This document shows, one piece after another, positions 36,040 to 47,089 of a stretch of DNA of 64,000 nucleotides. Location: assembly GCA_020726505.1 (NCBI GenBank), contig JAHLEZ010000008.1, positions 2,108,001-2,172,000 of the forward strand. Direction: 5' to 3'. The translations under genes were made by a program, and so were the position numbers. The stretch comes from Leptodontidium sp. MPI-SDFR-AT-0119. Its lineage: Eukaryota > Ascomycota > Leotiomycetes > Helotiales > Leptodontidiaceae. Position 1 is the stretch's first letter. Each line of letters opens with the position of its first letter. The notes beneath the pieces were generated by a model. It saw nothing but the letters and a program-made list of their open reading frames with translations, did not search any database and was not told the DNA's origin.

Positions 36040-39000
36040 ATGTCGAAAGCAAACAATGCACGCAACAAGTTCGCCGAGTTGCGTGAACTTCGAGCATCCG
36101 GCAAGAAGCGTCTCGACTCCTATCAAGTCCAGCAGGAAGAAGATTTGTACGAAGAAGTTGATGAGGATGGATACAAGAAGGTTGTACGTGATCGTCTGAA
36201 CCAGGACGACTTCGTTATCGACGACAATGGGGAAGGGTACGCGGATGATGGACGGGAGGAGTGGGACCAGCAGCCAAATTATGGTTCTGGGAGCGATGAG
36301 GACCTACCAGTAAAAGGCAGATCCAGCAAAGCTAGTAAGAATGATTCCATTCTGCAACTGCCACATCTACTAAACTGACACGTAATAGCAAAGCGGAAGC
36401 GCGAAGAAGACAAAGCCAAAAAGGAGAAGATTGACAAGGGAATCAGCAATTACTTCACCAAAGGTCCTGTGGCTGCTCAACCAAAGGCGAAGGTACGTTA
36501 CAAGATACCCCGAAAGTACTTCCACTGACTTTCAACAGCCTGTCAAGACCAAAGCAGACGACGACTTTTTGGCAGATCTACTTGGCGAAGTTGATACGAA
36601 CGTGCCTCGCCCCAGCGCTCAATCTACGAGATCTCGACGAGTACAAGACAAACGGAGAACGCGCGCCTTGTCACCAGGCGTTAGCGAATTACCACGACAC
36701 ACTGCAAAGAAAGCAAAGGTCGACACCAAAGAGCCAACTACGCCGCCTGAGGACCAGGATTATGGAGACGATGGATTTATGGGTGGCATGGACGATGACA
36801 TGGCCATGGACGAACCACTGCCTTCGTCTCCCGTTGCAAAAGCTTTAGAGAGGAAGTCCAATGTTGTTGTGAAGGCCGAGGATGACGAGGAGGAGGACAT
36901 GATGGAAGTGGCCCAGGCCGATGGAATTGCAACCGCTCGCATCAACATTTCCGGCACAAGACCACCGCCAAAGATCAAGAAGGCCGAGCCATACCCCTCA
37001 CCCGCGAGCTCATCACCAACACGAGCACCCCCCCAGCATGTCGATGCTTCAGCTTGGAACAATGTTACAGACAGGTTGAACGTTGTGAACAGCAGCCAGA
37101 CCTCTGATACAGGCTCATTTGGAAAATTGGACTACGCGGATGCCATTGAAGAGGACGGCAGCCTTCGCATGTACTGGACGGACTACACCGAAGTCAATGG
37201 CAGTCTGTGTCTCTTCGGAAAAGTTCAGAATAAGAAGACTGGCTCCTACGTCAGCTGCTTCTTGAAAATTGACAACATCCTGCGGAAATTATTCTTCCTT
37301 CCTCGGCAATATCGCCAAAAGCACGGAAGGGATACTTCTGACGAAGTGGATATGAAAGATGTCTATGAGGAAGTAGACGAGCTGATGGGCAAATTGAGAG
37401 TGGGAATGCATAAGATCAAGCCTTGCACGAGAAAGTATGCCTTTGAGCTACCAGATATACCAAGAGAAGGAGAATATCTCAAGCTTCTCTACCCCTATTC
37501 GAGTAAGTTCACGCAAATAACCAAACAAAAATCTCGCTAACCGTATCAGAACCTCAACTCCAGCCAGAACACCAAACAGGTACTACGTTTTCCCACGTTT
37601 TCGGAACAAACACGCCACTCTTTGAGCAGTTTGTGCTCTGGAAGAACATTATGGGTCCATGTTGGCTCAAAATCGAAGATGCAGAGTTCGGAGTCCTCAA
37701 CAATTCGTCCTTCTGTAAGCTAGAGATTCAGGTCTCGAAACCAAATTTGATCACGGCCATGAACGACAATGATAATCTCGAGGCACCTCCTCTGACCCTC
37801 ATGAGTATCGCCCTGAGAACAACTCTGAACGTCAAGGAGAACAAGCAGGAAATCCTCGCAATCAGCGCTCGAATTTACCAGAATATTTCCCTCACTGATA
37901 CGACACCTCCCGAGAACCTACCCTGTCGATCCTTTACGGTCATGCGACCTGCACTGAATAGTTTCCCAATCGGATTTGAGGCTGAGGTTCAAAAACGGGC
38001 CAAGGGCATGGTTAAACTCGTGAGGCAAGAGCAAGAAATCCTGAGTTTCTTCCTAGCACAACTTCAAGTTGTTGATCCAGATGTTCTGATGGGACATCAG
38101 CTGGAGGGTGTGGATTTCAGTATTCTGCTAAGCCGACTTCAAGCCAAGAAGACGCCTCAATGGGCACGGATTGGTCGTATGAGACGCACCAACTGGCCAA
38201 GCTCCATGGGGAAGATGGGTGGGAATTTCTTTGCTGAACGCACCTTGATCTCGGGACGTCTCCTCTGCGATTTGGCAAACGACGCTGGAAAATCCGCCAT
38301 GTCGAAATGTACCTCTTGGAGCTTGACCGAGATGTGCAGCATATACCTCCCAGGAACCAATCGTCGAGAGGTTGACAACGAGCAGGCCCTGAAAACTTGG
38401 GCTTCGACAAAGGATGGTCTGATGGACTATGTCAGCCATTGCGAGGCCGACACATTCTTCATTGCTGCCTTGGCTCTGAAGGTCCAGTTGCTCCCTCTCA
38501 CTAAGGTTCTTACTAATCTTGCTGGTAACTCGTGGGCAAGAACTTTGACTGGTACCCGTGCTGAGCGCAATGAATATATTTTGCTCCATGAGTTTCACCG
38601 GAACAAGTATATCTGCCCCGACAAGGCTGTTTTCAAAGGAAAGCAGCAAGTCGAGGAAGAGAATGTTGATGAGGAAACTGGAGATGTCAAGAGGAAGGAC
38701 AAGTATAAGGGCGGTCTTGTTTTCGAACCAGAGAAAGGTCTCTATGACAAGTTCGTCTTGGTCATGGACTTCAACTCCTTGTACCCAAGTATCATTCAGG
38801 AGTTCAATATCTGCTTCACAACGGTGGACCGATTGAACTTGGTAAGACATACAATGCCATTTCATGATTTTGTACTAACTTTTAATAGTCTGATGACGAC
38901 GATCAAGTGCCCGAGGTTCCAGTCGACCAGGACCTAGGCATCTTGCCCAAACTTATCGCCACACTCGTCAGCCGTCGTCGACAAGTCAAAGGCTTGATGA

Positions 39001-40638
39001 AAGACAAGAATGCAACAAGCGAGCAGTTGGCAACTTGGGACATCAAGCAATTGGCCCTCAAGCTGACAGCCAACTCCATGTACGGTTGTTTGGGCTACAC
39101 GAAGTCAAGATTCTATGCTAGGCCACTGGCAGTACTCACAACTTACAAAGGCCGTGAGATTCTGCGCAGCACCAAAGATCTAGCAGAATCCAACTCTCTC
39201 CAGGTCATCTATGGTGATACCGATTCCGTTATGATCAATGCCAATGTCGACAGCGTTGAGGATGCTTTCAAAGTCGGAAATGAGTTTAAGAAAGCCGTCA
39301 ACGAGCGATACCGACTTCTTGAAATTGACATTGATAACGTTTTCAGGCGTATCCTTCTTCAAGCGAAAAAGAAGTATGCTGCCATTAACTTGGTTCAAGT
39401 TGACGGTAAATTCGTCGACAAGATGGAGGTTAAGGGTCTTGATATGAAACGTCGAGAGTACTGCAACTTGTCAAAGGAGGTATCAACGAAACTTCTCGAC
39501 GAGATTCTGTCCGGTGACGACGCCGAGGTCGTTATCACTAGGATTCACGAATACCTACGCGAAATCTCCACCAAGATGCGTGAAGGTGCTGTACCAACTC
39601 ACAAGTACACCATATACACGAAGCTGGGAAAGGCACCGAAGGATTACCCTAATGCCGATAGCATGCCACAGGTCCAAGTTGCGTTGCGCGAGCTGTCAAG
39701 GGGAAAGAATGTCCGTAAAGACGATGTCATTGCCTACATCGTCACTGGGGATGGCAAGACAACCTCCGAAACTGCCGCGAAGCGTTCATACACGCCTCAA
39801 GATGTTGCCAAAACGGATTCCGGGCTCTCCCCAGATGTCGAGTGGTATCTCTACAAGCAGATATTCCCACCAGTGGAGCGATTGTGTGCAAACATCTCCG
39901 GTACCGATACAGTTCGGCTAGCTGATTGCCTTGGTCTTGACGTCCGCAAGTACAGCATCAACAACAACTCTTCAAATGGTGGCGCTGAGGCAGAGATATC
40001 TCCCCTTGAGAGCCAAATCGACGATGAAGTCCGTTTCAAGGATGCTGTCAGATTGAGTCTCCAGTGCAGAGCCTGCAAAGCAAGGTTTGGTTTCGACGGT
40101 CTTGTTGGCAGTCTGGATAACTGCTCAGCTGCGGGCATCACTTGCCGATGTGGACATTCTTTGACAAACATATCTGTTATGGCACAGCTTGAACATCAAA
40201 TACGACAGCAGACCAGCAGATACTATGAAGGCTGGCTAGTCTGCGACGACCAAGCTTGCGGAAACCGGACCAGACAGATGAGTGTGTATGGGCATAGATG
40301 CTTGGGTCCTAAAGGACTCGGACAGGGCTGTCTGGGGAAGATGCACTATGAGTACACGGAGAAGATGATGTATAACCAGTTGTTGTACTTCTCCAGTCTG
40401 TTCGATGTTGAGAAGGCGAAGAATACTGCAAAGGGCACTGAAAAAGGTAAGCTTCCAACCGTGACAACGAGATTTCCAAGACTAACATGTTGTAGAACGC
40501 GTACTGGCACTTGCGGAACATAATAGGATAAGATTCGGGACGCTGAAGGTTATTGTAGAGAAATACTTGGACAAGTGTGGACGGCAATGGGTGGCTATGG
40601 ATAGCTTGTTTGGGAAACTGGGCTTTACGGTTAATTGA
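36040..40638 (+). CDS. POL1: DNA polymerase alpha catalytic subunit (POL1)
   Basis: Six exons (36040-36334, 36389-36492, 36539-37502, 37550-38841, 38889-40446, 40496-40638) give 1451 residues, close to yeast Pol1 (1468). It extends RNA primers made by primase and so initiates DNA synthesis at origins and on every Okazaki fragment. The N-terminal pol-alpha domain is seen in FAELRELRASGKKRLDSYQV and DDFLADLLGEV. The exonuclease-like domain (about 480-760) is expected to be inactive, as in the family. Polymerase motif A is MDFNSLYPSII near residue 859, motif B LTANSMYGCLGYTKSRFYA near 943 and motif C YGDTDSVMI near 993. The C-terminal zinc modules show CRACKARF...CRCGH near 1278 and CDDQACGNRTRQ...GQGC near 1337; they bind the B subunit and primase. 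All catalytic acidic residues are present. Confidence 0.97.
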
Positions 40639-41087
40639 ACATCCTGAATACGGATTGGCGTTCTGATTTTAGGTATTTTTCTCTGGCGTTTGTAGGATAT
40701 CATGAATTGAATGCATTGTCAAAGCCCTCATTTATCCAACCTTGCGATTTGTCTATGTCGAGGTGCAAATGAACAAAGACGGTATCGATGGCCAGGTGCC
40801 TTTGTGCTTTTGGTACTAACCTATGTCCCTCTGTTTCTTTGTTGAAAACACCGCATAGGTAAGTAGTGTTGCGGTTCTTCAACCATAAAATGCCTTTGTT
40901 CCCGGTATTTCCGTCCCTTGCTTCTGCACGGTGTTGTTCTTCCACAACAGCCCTTGACCTCTAAATATGTATACCCCTAATCCTATACCATATTATATGT
41001 TTTCATCTTCTTCGGCCTTGATTCGCTCAACGTCCCGTGACCATATTTCCAACGATATTCACAATTTGTAGCATCCACGTAGACACG
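40639..41087. other. Intergenic between POL1 and the small-protein trio
   Basis: About 450 bp. It holds the POL1 3' end and the promoter of the first small gene. A minus-strand frame (40700-40945) shows no motif. Confidence 0.55.
40991..40999 (+). promoter_or_regulatory. TATA-like element before first trio gene
   Basis: tattatatg about 90-97 bp upstream of the ATG at 41088. The other two genes of the trio have comparable elements at similar distance, which is why it is recorded. AT-rich matches arise by chance, so confidence is low. Confidence 0.3.
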
Positions 41088-41492
41088 ATGTTCAATCTCA
41101 CCCGCCCACAGCGAGCTCACACCGCGCGGAGAAGCAGCTCCGAAGACATCGAGCTAGCGCTGGGAGATTTCTTGGACTTGGCACCACCCCCTTACGTATA
41201 CGCCCCTCCCTACAGAAAAAGTGCACACCCTCCACCCCCTCCATCACTTCCTCAAGACTCACGGCCCATCGTTCTCCCCTACCAGTTGTCTCAACTGCCT
41301 GACAGAAGAAGCAGTAATCCTTATGCTAGAGGTAGGAGTAGTTGGTATAGACGACGTCCGTGGAACATTCGCTTCACGCACCTGATTGTTTTCGCTGTGC
41401 TGGTCGCTGTCACATTACTTCTCGCGGCGATTGTTTTTCAGATTGTTCGAATCGCGCTCGGTCATGTTGGTGATGATGATGCGGTAGATTGA
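41088..41492 (+). CDS. Small tail-anchored-type membrane protein, trio copy 1
   Basis: Single-exon gene of 134 residues; family not recognised. It starts MFNLTRPQ, then carries SEDIELALGDFLDLAP at about residues 18-33, then a Pro-rich stretch (HPPPPPSLPQ). A basic stretch (GRSSWYRRRPWN) leads into one hydrophobic helix (about 96-120, HLIVFAVLVAVTLLLAAIVF) and a tail of about 14 residues ending GDDDAVD. There is no signal peptide, so a C-terminally anchored protein with its N-terminus in the cytosol is the simplest reading. The start is set at 41088 rather than the in-frame ATG at 41037 because NLTRP and the ELxxG motif then align with the next two genes. See the next two entries for the shared features. 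Confidence 0.7.
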   Translation: MFNLTRPQRAHTARRSSSEDIELALGDFLDLAPPPYVYAPPYRKSAHPPPPPSLPQDSRPIVLPYQLSQLPDRRSSNPYARGRSSWYRRRPWNIRFTHLIVFAVLVAVTLLLAAIVFQIVRIALGHVGDDDAVD

Positions 41493-42138
41493 TTTTAATT
41501 CATGAAGGTATTTGGGGCGGTTTTTTGCATAGATCTGTTGAGGGATGAATTGAATTATTGAACGGACAAGCAAGGTATGGTGTCTTTGTTTGTTTTGTAA
41601 ACATCATTTGAGATTAGCGAGTTCAAAGGTATACTTGCAATACTGATTGATACCAACACAATACTGTTCATCCTCTTTTGGGGTTCAAGCCCACGGCAAG
41701 AATTTCAGTATTTTCTAACAATGAAGTTCGTTTGCTTCGGATTTTGTCATGTAGTAAATCCTACACAGGACTTCCATATGATACTTTCGGGCGAAGAAAA
41801 AATGGTGGAACCCCCCACCCCAAGAAATTTGCGGGACAACGAGATGCTCGCTGTTGGGATAAAGCATCATGCTGTCGATCATAGCCGGAATTCAAAGGGC
41901 TAGAAGCAGATGTTGCAAGAACTCTGAAAAGTGTCAGCTGTTCGAGACCATCACAAGGACCCAAATCAAGAAATGCTTTTGTACAAAGCTGTCTTGTTGT
42001 CTTTGTTCGAACAAATCATTCTCTACTCCAGTGAAAGCATTGTACATTGTGTATATAACACCTCGGTCTCTCAACCACCTTGAGTCCACTTTCTGAGTAT
42101 CCAGGAGTCCAGACTTGGCGAGTTTCACTCTCTACAAT
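41493..42138. other. Spacer between trio copies 1 and 2
   Basis: About 650 bp with no supported gene. Short frames at 41678-41903 have no motif. A TATA-like string lies near the right end. Confidence 0.55.
42052..42058 (+). promoter_or_regulatory. TATA box before second trio gene
   Basis: tatataa, 81-87 bp upstream of the ATG at 42139, a good match to the TATA consensus at a plausible distance, followed by a C/T-rich leader. Confidence 0.45.
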
Positions 42139-42432
42139 ATGTCTAACTTCTCCCGACCAAAAGTTGCCTTCGCTGCTGGGGGACAAGGCTTCGAGGACGT
42201 CGAACTCGGGGAGGCGCTAGCTCCTAACTACACTCCAGATATTCCTACCACCAATCCCCTTCCTCACGAGCAAGATGTAAGGAGGGGAAGCAGGAGATGG
42301 TGGAGAAATGTTTCTTGGGAAGGCCCTATTGCTTGCGCCATCACCTCATTGCTAGTAATCTTCTGCCTTTGCGCATTCGCAGTCCCGCTAATATTCGCTG
42401 TTCAAGCGCTGTTGGAGAACAGGGATCATTGA
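42139..42432 (+). CDS. Small tail-anchored-type membrane protein, trio copy 2
   Basis: Single exon, 97 residues; family not recognised. It starts MSNFSRPK (compare MFNLTRP and TTNFSNP in its neighbours). Residues about 16-27 read QGFEDVELGEALAP, matching copy 1 (EDIELALGDFLDLAP) and copy 3 (FTDMELGDF). A basic segment (DVRRGSRRWWRN) precedes one long hydrophobic helix (about 65-90, ACAITSLLVIFCLCAFAVPL). The tail is only about 8 residues (ALLENRDH). This is the clearest tail-anchored layout of the three. The ATG at 42115 is in frame but would break the shared N-terminus. Confidence 0.7.
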   Translation: MSNFSRPKVAFAAGGQGFEDVELGEALAPNYTPDIPTTNPLPHEQDVRRGSRRWWRNVSWEGPIACAITSLLVIFCLCAFAVPLIFAVQALLENRDH

Positions 42433-42922
42433 TTGGCAAAAGGAAGAGTGGAGAAGGAAGGTAGAGGGACTTAAGTCTAGAAGGAGAGTGTTTTGATGCA
42501 TTGAATGAATTTCTTCTGGAGGGAATAACCCAAATAACTTAATGGGCAACCAAGTAGTGAAGTCCAGAATCAAGTAACATCTATGTACCACTTTATTCAT
42601 CTTTCTCGGCAGAAGAAAACAATGCATTGTAAATCCCACTGCTGGCCAGAACATACCAGGAACCAGGAGACAGGCTTTCCACCTGTTTGAGGCAAACGCA
42701 GGGGGACAGGAAACAGAGAGGTGTGATAATATACAAAGCGAAAGACAGGCAATTGTTGAGACACTCGTTCGGAACAAATTATTGTTCTTTAGATAACAGT
42801 TTATCCTAGTTAGGTATATATTTCTCCTCTCCACAGTCAGAGGTTCAGATACTAACGTCCCATAAACAAAGAAGCCGGATAACTTGTACAACACATACAA
42901 CGTACCACATCTAACAGCCCAC
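42433..42922. other. Spacer between trio copies 2 and 3
   Basis: 490 bp, no gene seen. A minus-strand frame covering it (42388-43020) overlaps copy 3 and has no motif. Confidence 0.55.
42815..42822 (+). promoter_or_regulatory. TATA box before third trio gene
   Basis: tatatatt about 101-108 bp upstream of the ATG at 42923, followed by a C/T-rich leader, as in the second gene. Confidence 0.4.
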
Positions 42923-43366
42923 ATGACGACGAATTTCTCCAATCCATACCGACCCAATGGAGGGGCCTTCACCGACATGGAGCTAGGAGACTTCACCGAT
43001 ATCGAGCTTGGCAACCCCACCGAACGAAGAATGGGCGGGCTGCCAGCCGAGGAAGAAGAGGTCCCAGAACCAGCAGCAGTAGTAGAAGTAGAAGCACTCC
43101 CACCTAAACCAAATCAATTTCCTCGGCAGCCTGAGCAGCAGAAGAATGTCGCTCGTAGGAACTGTTTGGATCTCATGAAGGTCTTCTGCGAGAAGTATCC
43201 TAACATGTCCATAGTTGTCTTCATGCTGCTCGTCGCGTTCTGCATGACCATGGCCATACTGCTCCTGACGTTGTCCATGGAGATTTTCGCAAGAAATAAC
43301 CCCATGACGGATGAGATGAGAGATGGTATTGAACACCTTCCCGGATTCAATAAGGACATCTATTGA
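42923..43366 (+). CDS. Small tail-anchored-type membrane protein, trio copy 3
   Basis: Single exon, 147 residues; family not recognised. It starts MTTNFSNPYRP and carries the shared motif twice in a row: FTDMELGD then FTDIELGN at about residues 16-31. An acidic/Pro-rich linker follows (EEEEVPEPAAVVEVEALPP), then a basic, partly helical stretch (QQKNVARRNCLDLMKVFCE). One hydrophobic helix spans about 94-120 (MSIVVFMLLVAFCMTMAILL). The tail is longer here, about 26 residues ending NKDIY. The duplication of the motif suggests it is a functional unit such as a binding site. An in-frame ATG at 42884 is possible but less consistent with the paralogues. Confidence 0.7.
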   Translation: MTTNFSNPYRPNGGAFTDMELGDFTDIELGNPTERRMGGLPAEEEEVPEPAAVVEVEALPPKPNQFPRQPEQQKNVARRNCLDLMKVFCEKYPNMSIVVFMLLVAFCMTMAILLLTLSMEIFARNNPMTDEMRDGIEHLPGFNKDIY

Positions 43367-43810
43367 TTGGTAGATTCAGGAATTGAAATACTTTTGACGA
43401 AACTTCATCTAATATAAATTATCGCCGTTCGTGAAACAACTGTAAAAAATAACTAGATTTTAATAATGTCCTTTAATTCGATAGTGATTTCGGAGCAGGT
43501 GTATGGTAAAATTTTTGATTAACTTGATCTTCGATATCAATATAGAGATAAGGATGTGAAATCTTATATCGTAACAGAACAGTTTGATCTGAGTTTTCGA
43601 GCCTCACCACGCTGCTTAAAAAAATTCGTTGTCAGTCTCTCGGTGACGAGTGAGTGATGTGTCATACGACGTCGCTATGCGGATGGGAACGCCGTATATT
43701 TTACTCCGTATCTTCATAGTAAAGCCTGTGGTTGTGAGCTGTGGCTGTGTGTGGTGGACTTCTGAGCTTTACTCTACCAATCAAGTCCGTTTCCCTCGAT
43801 ACACTCCAAG
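43367..43810. other. Intergenic after the trio
   Basis: AT-rich in its first half. I looked for a fourth copy of the ELG motif on both strands and did not find one. Promoter of the next gene. Confidence 0.55.
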
Positions 43811-44740
43811 TTGTATTGTAGGGGACTACCCGCGGGCTCCCACTATTCCATCAACAATAAAACCAAAACGGGAGCAGAACAATCTTTAGAGTCACCAGCA
43901 CCACTGCAAAAGCACCAGCCCTTCCGTGTCCTCGATCTTCCCCGCGAAATTAGGAACCGCATCTATAGCTATGCGCTCTCGTCCCTCGCCGGTTACCTAT
44001 TCCCCGAGATCCACTATCCCGCAAACAGCGTTCGAAAATCTCGCGTTACCTTCAATTCTGTCCATCAAGAACGCGGCCCTCCGTTCAACTGGTGGTGCCG
44101 CAATCCGAGCATCGCACTCCCGCTTCTCCAGGTGTGCAAGCAAATCCACCTGGAAGCAAAGGACTATGTATATCGATGCAACACCTTCGTCATCGTCGAC
44201 TTCAAGGATTATCACGAGATACATGGATGGCTAGGCCAAAGGGTCCAGCATATATGGATCAACCGCCATTGGCTTGGTGTCGAGAGAATGGAGATGTGCC
44301 ACACAGCTCGTGCGTTGAGCACTATTCACAGCTGGGTGGCACAGGGTGGTCCATTGAGGACGGTAACGTTAAGTCTCTGTGGAAGCTAGAGCGAATTCTA
44401 CGGTTTCGTGAACGATTTCTACTCCAACCGATTGCGATTCGAAGAATGTATCGGCACATTGTACAGCAGCTGGCATGGGAAACAGCAGGATTGGGGTACT
44501 GTGCGAAAAGGATTGGAACTTTGGGTAGGCAGTTGGTCAATACTGGTAGCAGTTGAATATGATCCGAATGCTGTGCTTGCTGCCTTGCACAATTCGTTTG
44601 GCGAGGTGTGGGTTAATGAACGCTTGTGTTATAAGGATGGCAAGGAAGTGTTGCGTGCATTTGAGTTGGTAAAGTTCTCGAGCTCCGATCGGTTTTGGCA
44701 GCCGGAGGGACAGTTGGGGTGGCAGTTTGTGTTGGGTTGA
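43811..44740 (+). CDS. Third 2EXR/F-box-like protein, interrupted by an in-frame TAG
   Basis: The frame from 43811 encodes LDLPREIRNRIYSYALSS (the 2EXR entry helix), LPLLQVCKQIHLEAKDYVY and FVIVDFKDYHEIHGWL, in the order typical of the family. It reads PLRTVTLSLCGS, then a TAG at 44387-44389, then continues in the same frame with SEFYGFVNDFYSNRLRFEEC to a stop at 44740. Both sides look like one protein, so this is either a single nonsense mutation or a missed intron. A 54-nt in-frame intron 44336-44389 ending ctag is possible, but its donor GTGGCA is poor and it would remove a likely beta strand. The length with the stop ignored is about 308 residues. The exact start is uncertain. Function unknown. 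Confidence 0.55.
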
Positions 44741-45666
44741 GACCTAACGCAGCAGTGAATCAATTATCTGCCAATCGTCAACGAGCATTGAAAGAATACG
44801 ATACGCTGCTCGACGCAATACCATTTTGTCTCGGAGCTGGCCTAAGCTCCTTCGTTTCATTTATCTACAGTGAGATCACATTCCCTTGCGGATCAACACA
44901 TCCATCCCACGTTCAATACAATCAATGATCGGACTTAGGCAGAGATCAGTTGTTGGAGATAGACGCGAAGGGAGAGCCAATTCTTCGTATCTTCTTTCTT
45001 CTGGCTCATCTAAACAGGAATTCGCTTTTTTGGTGATTTTGGCCAGGAGCATGTAGTGAGTTGGAGGGACCAACCCATGCAGCGACATCGCATAACATCG
45101 TTAACACGACGTGTCCATGCTACTACGAGACTGATAACAACTTCTTTGCATAGTAATGAGGCACAAAAATCCATGTCTAACTATTCTATGAATTTAAAGG
45201 GCGACAAGAGCTCGACTAATATTTCGAGTCAAAAGATCTTATTTCATTATAAGTAAAGGCTCTTTACAAATCAAAGAGGGCAACGACGACACGATGATAA
45301 TTTTCGGGGGTAACCGAAGCAGGATTATTCAAGGGAGATATATAATACAATTTACATAAAATACGATATAGCTTTAATAAGCTCACAAAGTTAGAGCTAC
45401 TTAAATTGAAAGTACCTGTGGTTTGTCTGGCGACAGGGTGCGTCTCTCAACAGAGGGATGGACCTTACTCATTGTATCAAAATAGTGAAAAATAAACAGA
45501 AGAAGCGAGAGGCAAAAGTCCCAGCGACGGTCAACTAGAAAGGGTTTAGCGCCATCAAATTGCCACTCCACACCGACTTCAATTTCTTGAAGCGATATCA
45601 TCGGATGCTCATCATCAGTTTTGCGAGGTCTCATATCAAGTGTGTTGTGCGCCAAATACCGCCAAG
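44741..45666. other. Intergenic before RBG1
   Basis: About 930 bp. The AT-rich stretch near 45160-45400 carries no gene. A minus-strand 84-codon frame (45401-45655) ends just before the RBG1 start and lacks any motif; treated as chance. Confidence 0.5.
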
Positions 45667-47089
45667 ATGGTAAACATTACGGAGAAGATCAAGGAGTGAG
45701 TCTGTAGAGAGGTGAAGGGGATTTTCAGGTGCTAAAATGATGTAGGATTGAGGATGAGATGCGGAGGACGCAGAGTGAGTACCCCGCCATGCCCCTCATC
45801 CGGCTGGGAAAGACATTCTTGGATGAAAACATACTGACTGGATACTAGAGAACAAGGCTACCGGTGCGTGCCATACACACCTCCTAACAATTTCAGTGTT
45901 GCTATGACTGATCTCATGCTTTCTTCCAGAATATCATCTTGGTCTTCTGAAAGGGTAAGTTTTCCGCATCAACTCTAAAGACAACCGCGCTCAACACCAC
46001 CCAGAAAACTCGCTCGCTACAGAGCTCAACTCCTCGAACCCGGTCCAGGAGCAGGAGGCGGAGGAGGAAGTGGCTTCGATGTGAGCAAGAGCGGCGATGC
46101 CCGTATCGCCCTAGTCGGTTTCCCATCTGTGGGAAAATCCACTTTCCTCTCCAAGATCACCAAGACCAAATCCGAGGTCGCGGCTTATTCTTTCACTACC
46201 CTCACTGCCATCCCTGGTGTTCTTGAGTATGGTGGTGCTGAGATCCAGATTCTTGATTTGCCTGGTATTATTGAGGGAGCTGCTGAAGGGAAGGGGAGAG
46301 GAAGACAGGTTATCTCGGCCGCTAAGACGAGTGATATGATCTTGATGATTCTGGATGCTACGAAGAAGGCTGAGCAGAGGAGTTTGCTGGAGGCGGAATT
46401 GGAGGCGGTGGGTATTAGGTTGAATAAGGAACCACCGTAAGTTACTGTCTTGGTTTGCTCTCCGCCATTCCCGTTAGGTGGACCTTATGATTAATGGGAG
46501 TAGGAACATCTACCTCAAGCCCAAGACAGCTGGAGGCATGAAGATCACATTCCAGAACCCACCGAAGAATATCGATCAGAAGATGGTCTACAACATCCTC
46601 CGAGACTACAAGATCCTGAACTGCGAAGTCCTAGTCCGAGACGAGAATGTTACCGTCGATGATTTCATCGACGTGATTATGAAAGACCACCGGAAATACA
46701 TCAAGTGTCTCTACGTGTACAACAAGATCGACAGCGTGTCCCTCGACTTCCTCGACAAGTTGGCCCGAGAACCACATACGGTCGTCATGAGCTGTGAGCT
46801 TGACTTGGGCATCCAGGATGTGGTGGAGAGATGCTGGGATGAATTGAAGCTGATTAGGATTTATACCAAGCGGAAGGGTGTGGATCCTGATTTCTCGGAG
46901 GCGTTGATCGTGAGAAGTAAGAGCACGATTGAGGATGTCTGTGATCAGATTCATAGGACGTTGAAGGATACTTTCAAGTATGCTATGGTCTGGGGAGCTA
47001 GTGCTAGGCATATTCCTCAGAGAGTTGGGCTTGGACATATGGTTGCTGATGAGGATGTGGTTTCGATTATCAGTGCTTTCAAGGCTTAG
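45667..47089 (+). CDS. RBG1: RBG1/DRG1, developmentally regulated GTP-binding protein
   Basis: Six exons: 45667-45695, 45746-45774, 45849-45863, 45930-45954, 46005-46436 and 46504-47089, giving 371 residues as usual for the family. The first four exons are tiny (29, 29, 15 and 25 nt), yet join to [35 protein letters not shown] and [10 protein letters not shown], a near-invariant eukaryotic sequence, so the splicing is secure. Obg-type G motifs: G1 GFPSVGKST near residue 71, G3 [10 protein letters not shown]4 NKID. The TGS domain forms the C-terminus (about 290-371, [10 protein letters not shown] to ISAFKA). RBG1 pairs with Tma46/DFRP1 and binds translating ribosomes, helping them through difficult sequences; this is family knowledge. 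Confidence 0.96.

Noticed and set aside
45401..45655. 84-codon minus-strand frame ending just before RBG1
   Set aside because: No motif, and upstream sequence is AT-rich non-coding. An apparent QEIEVG string is not enough to tie it to the small-protein trio.
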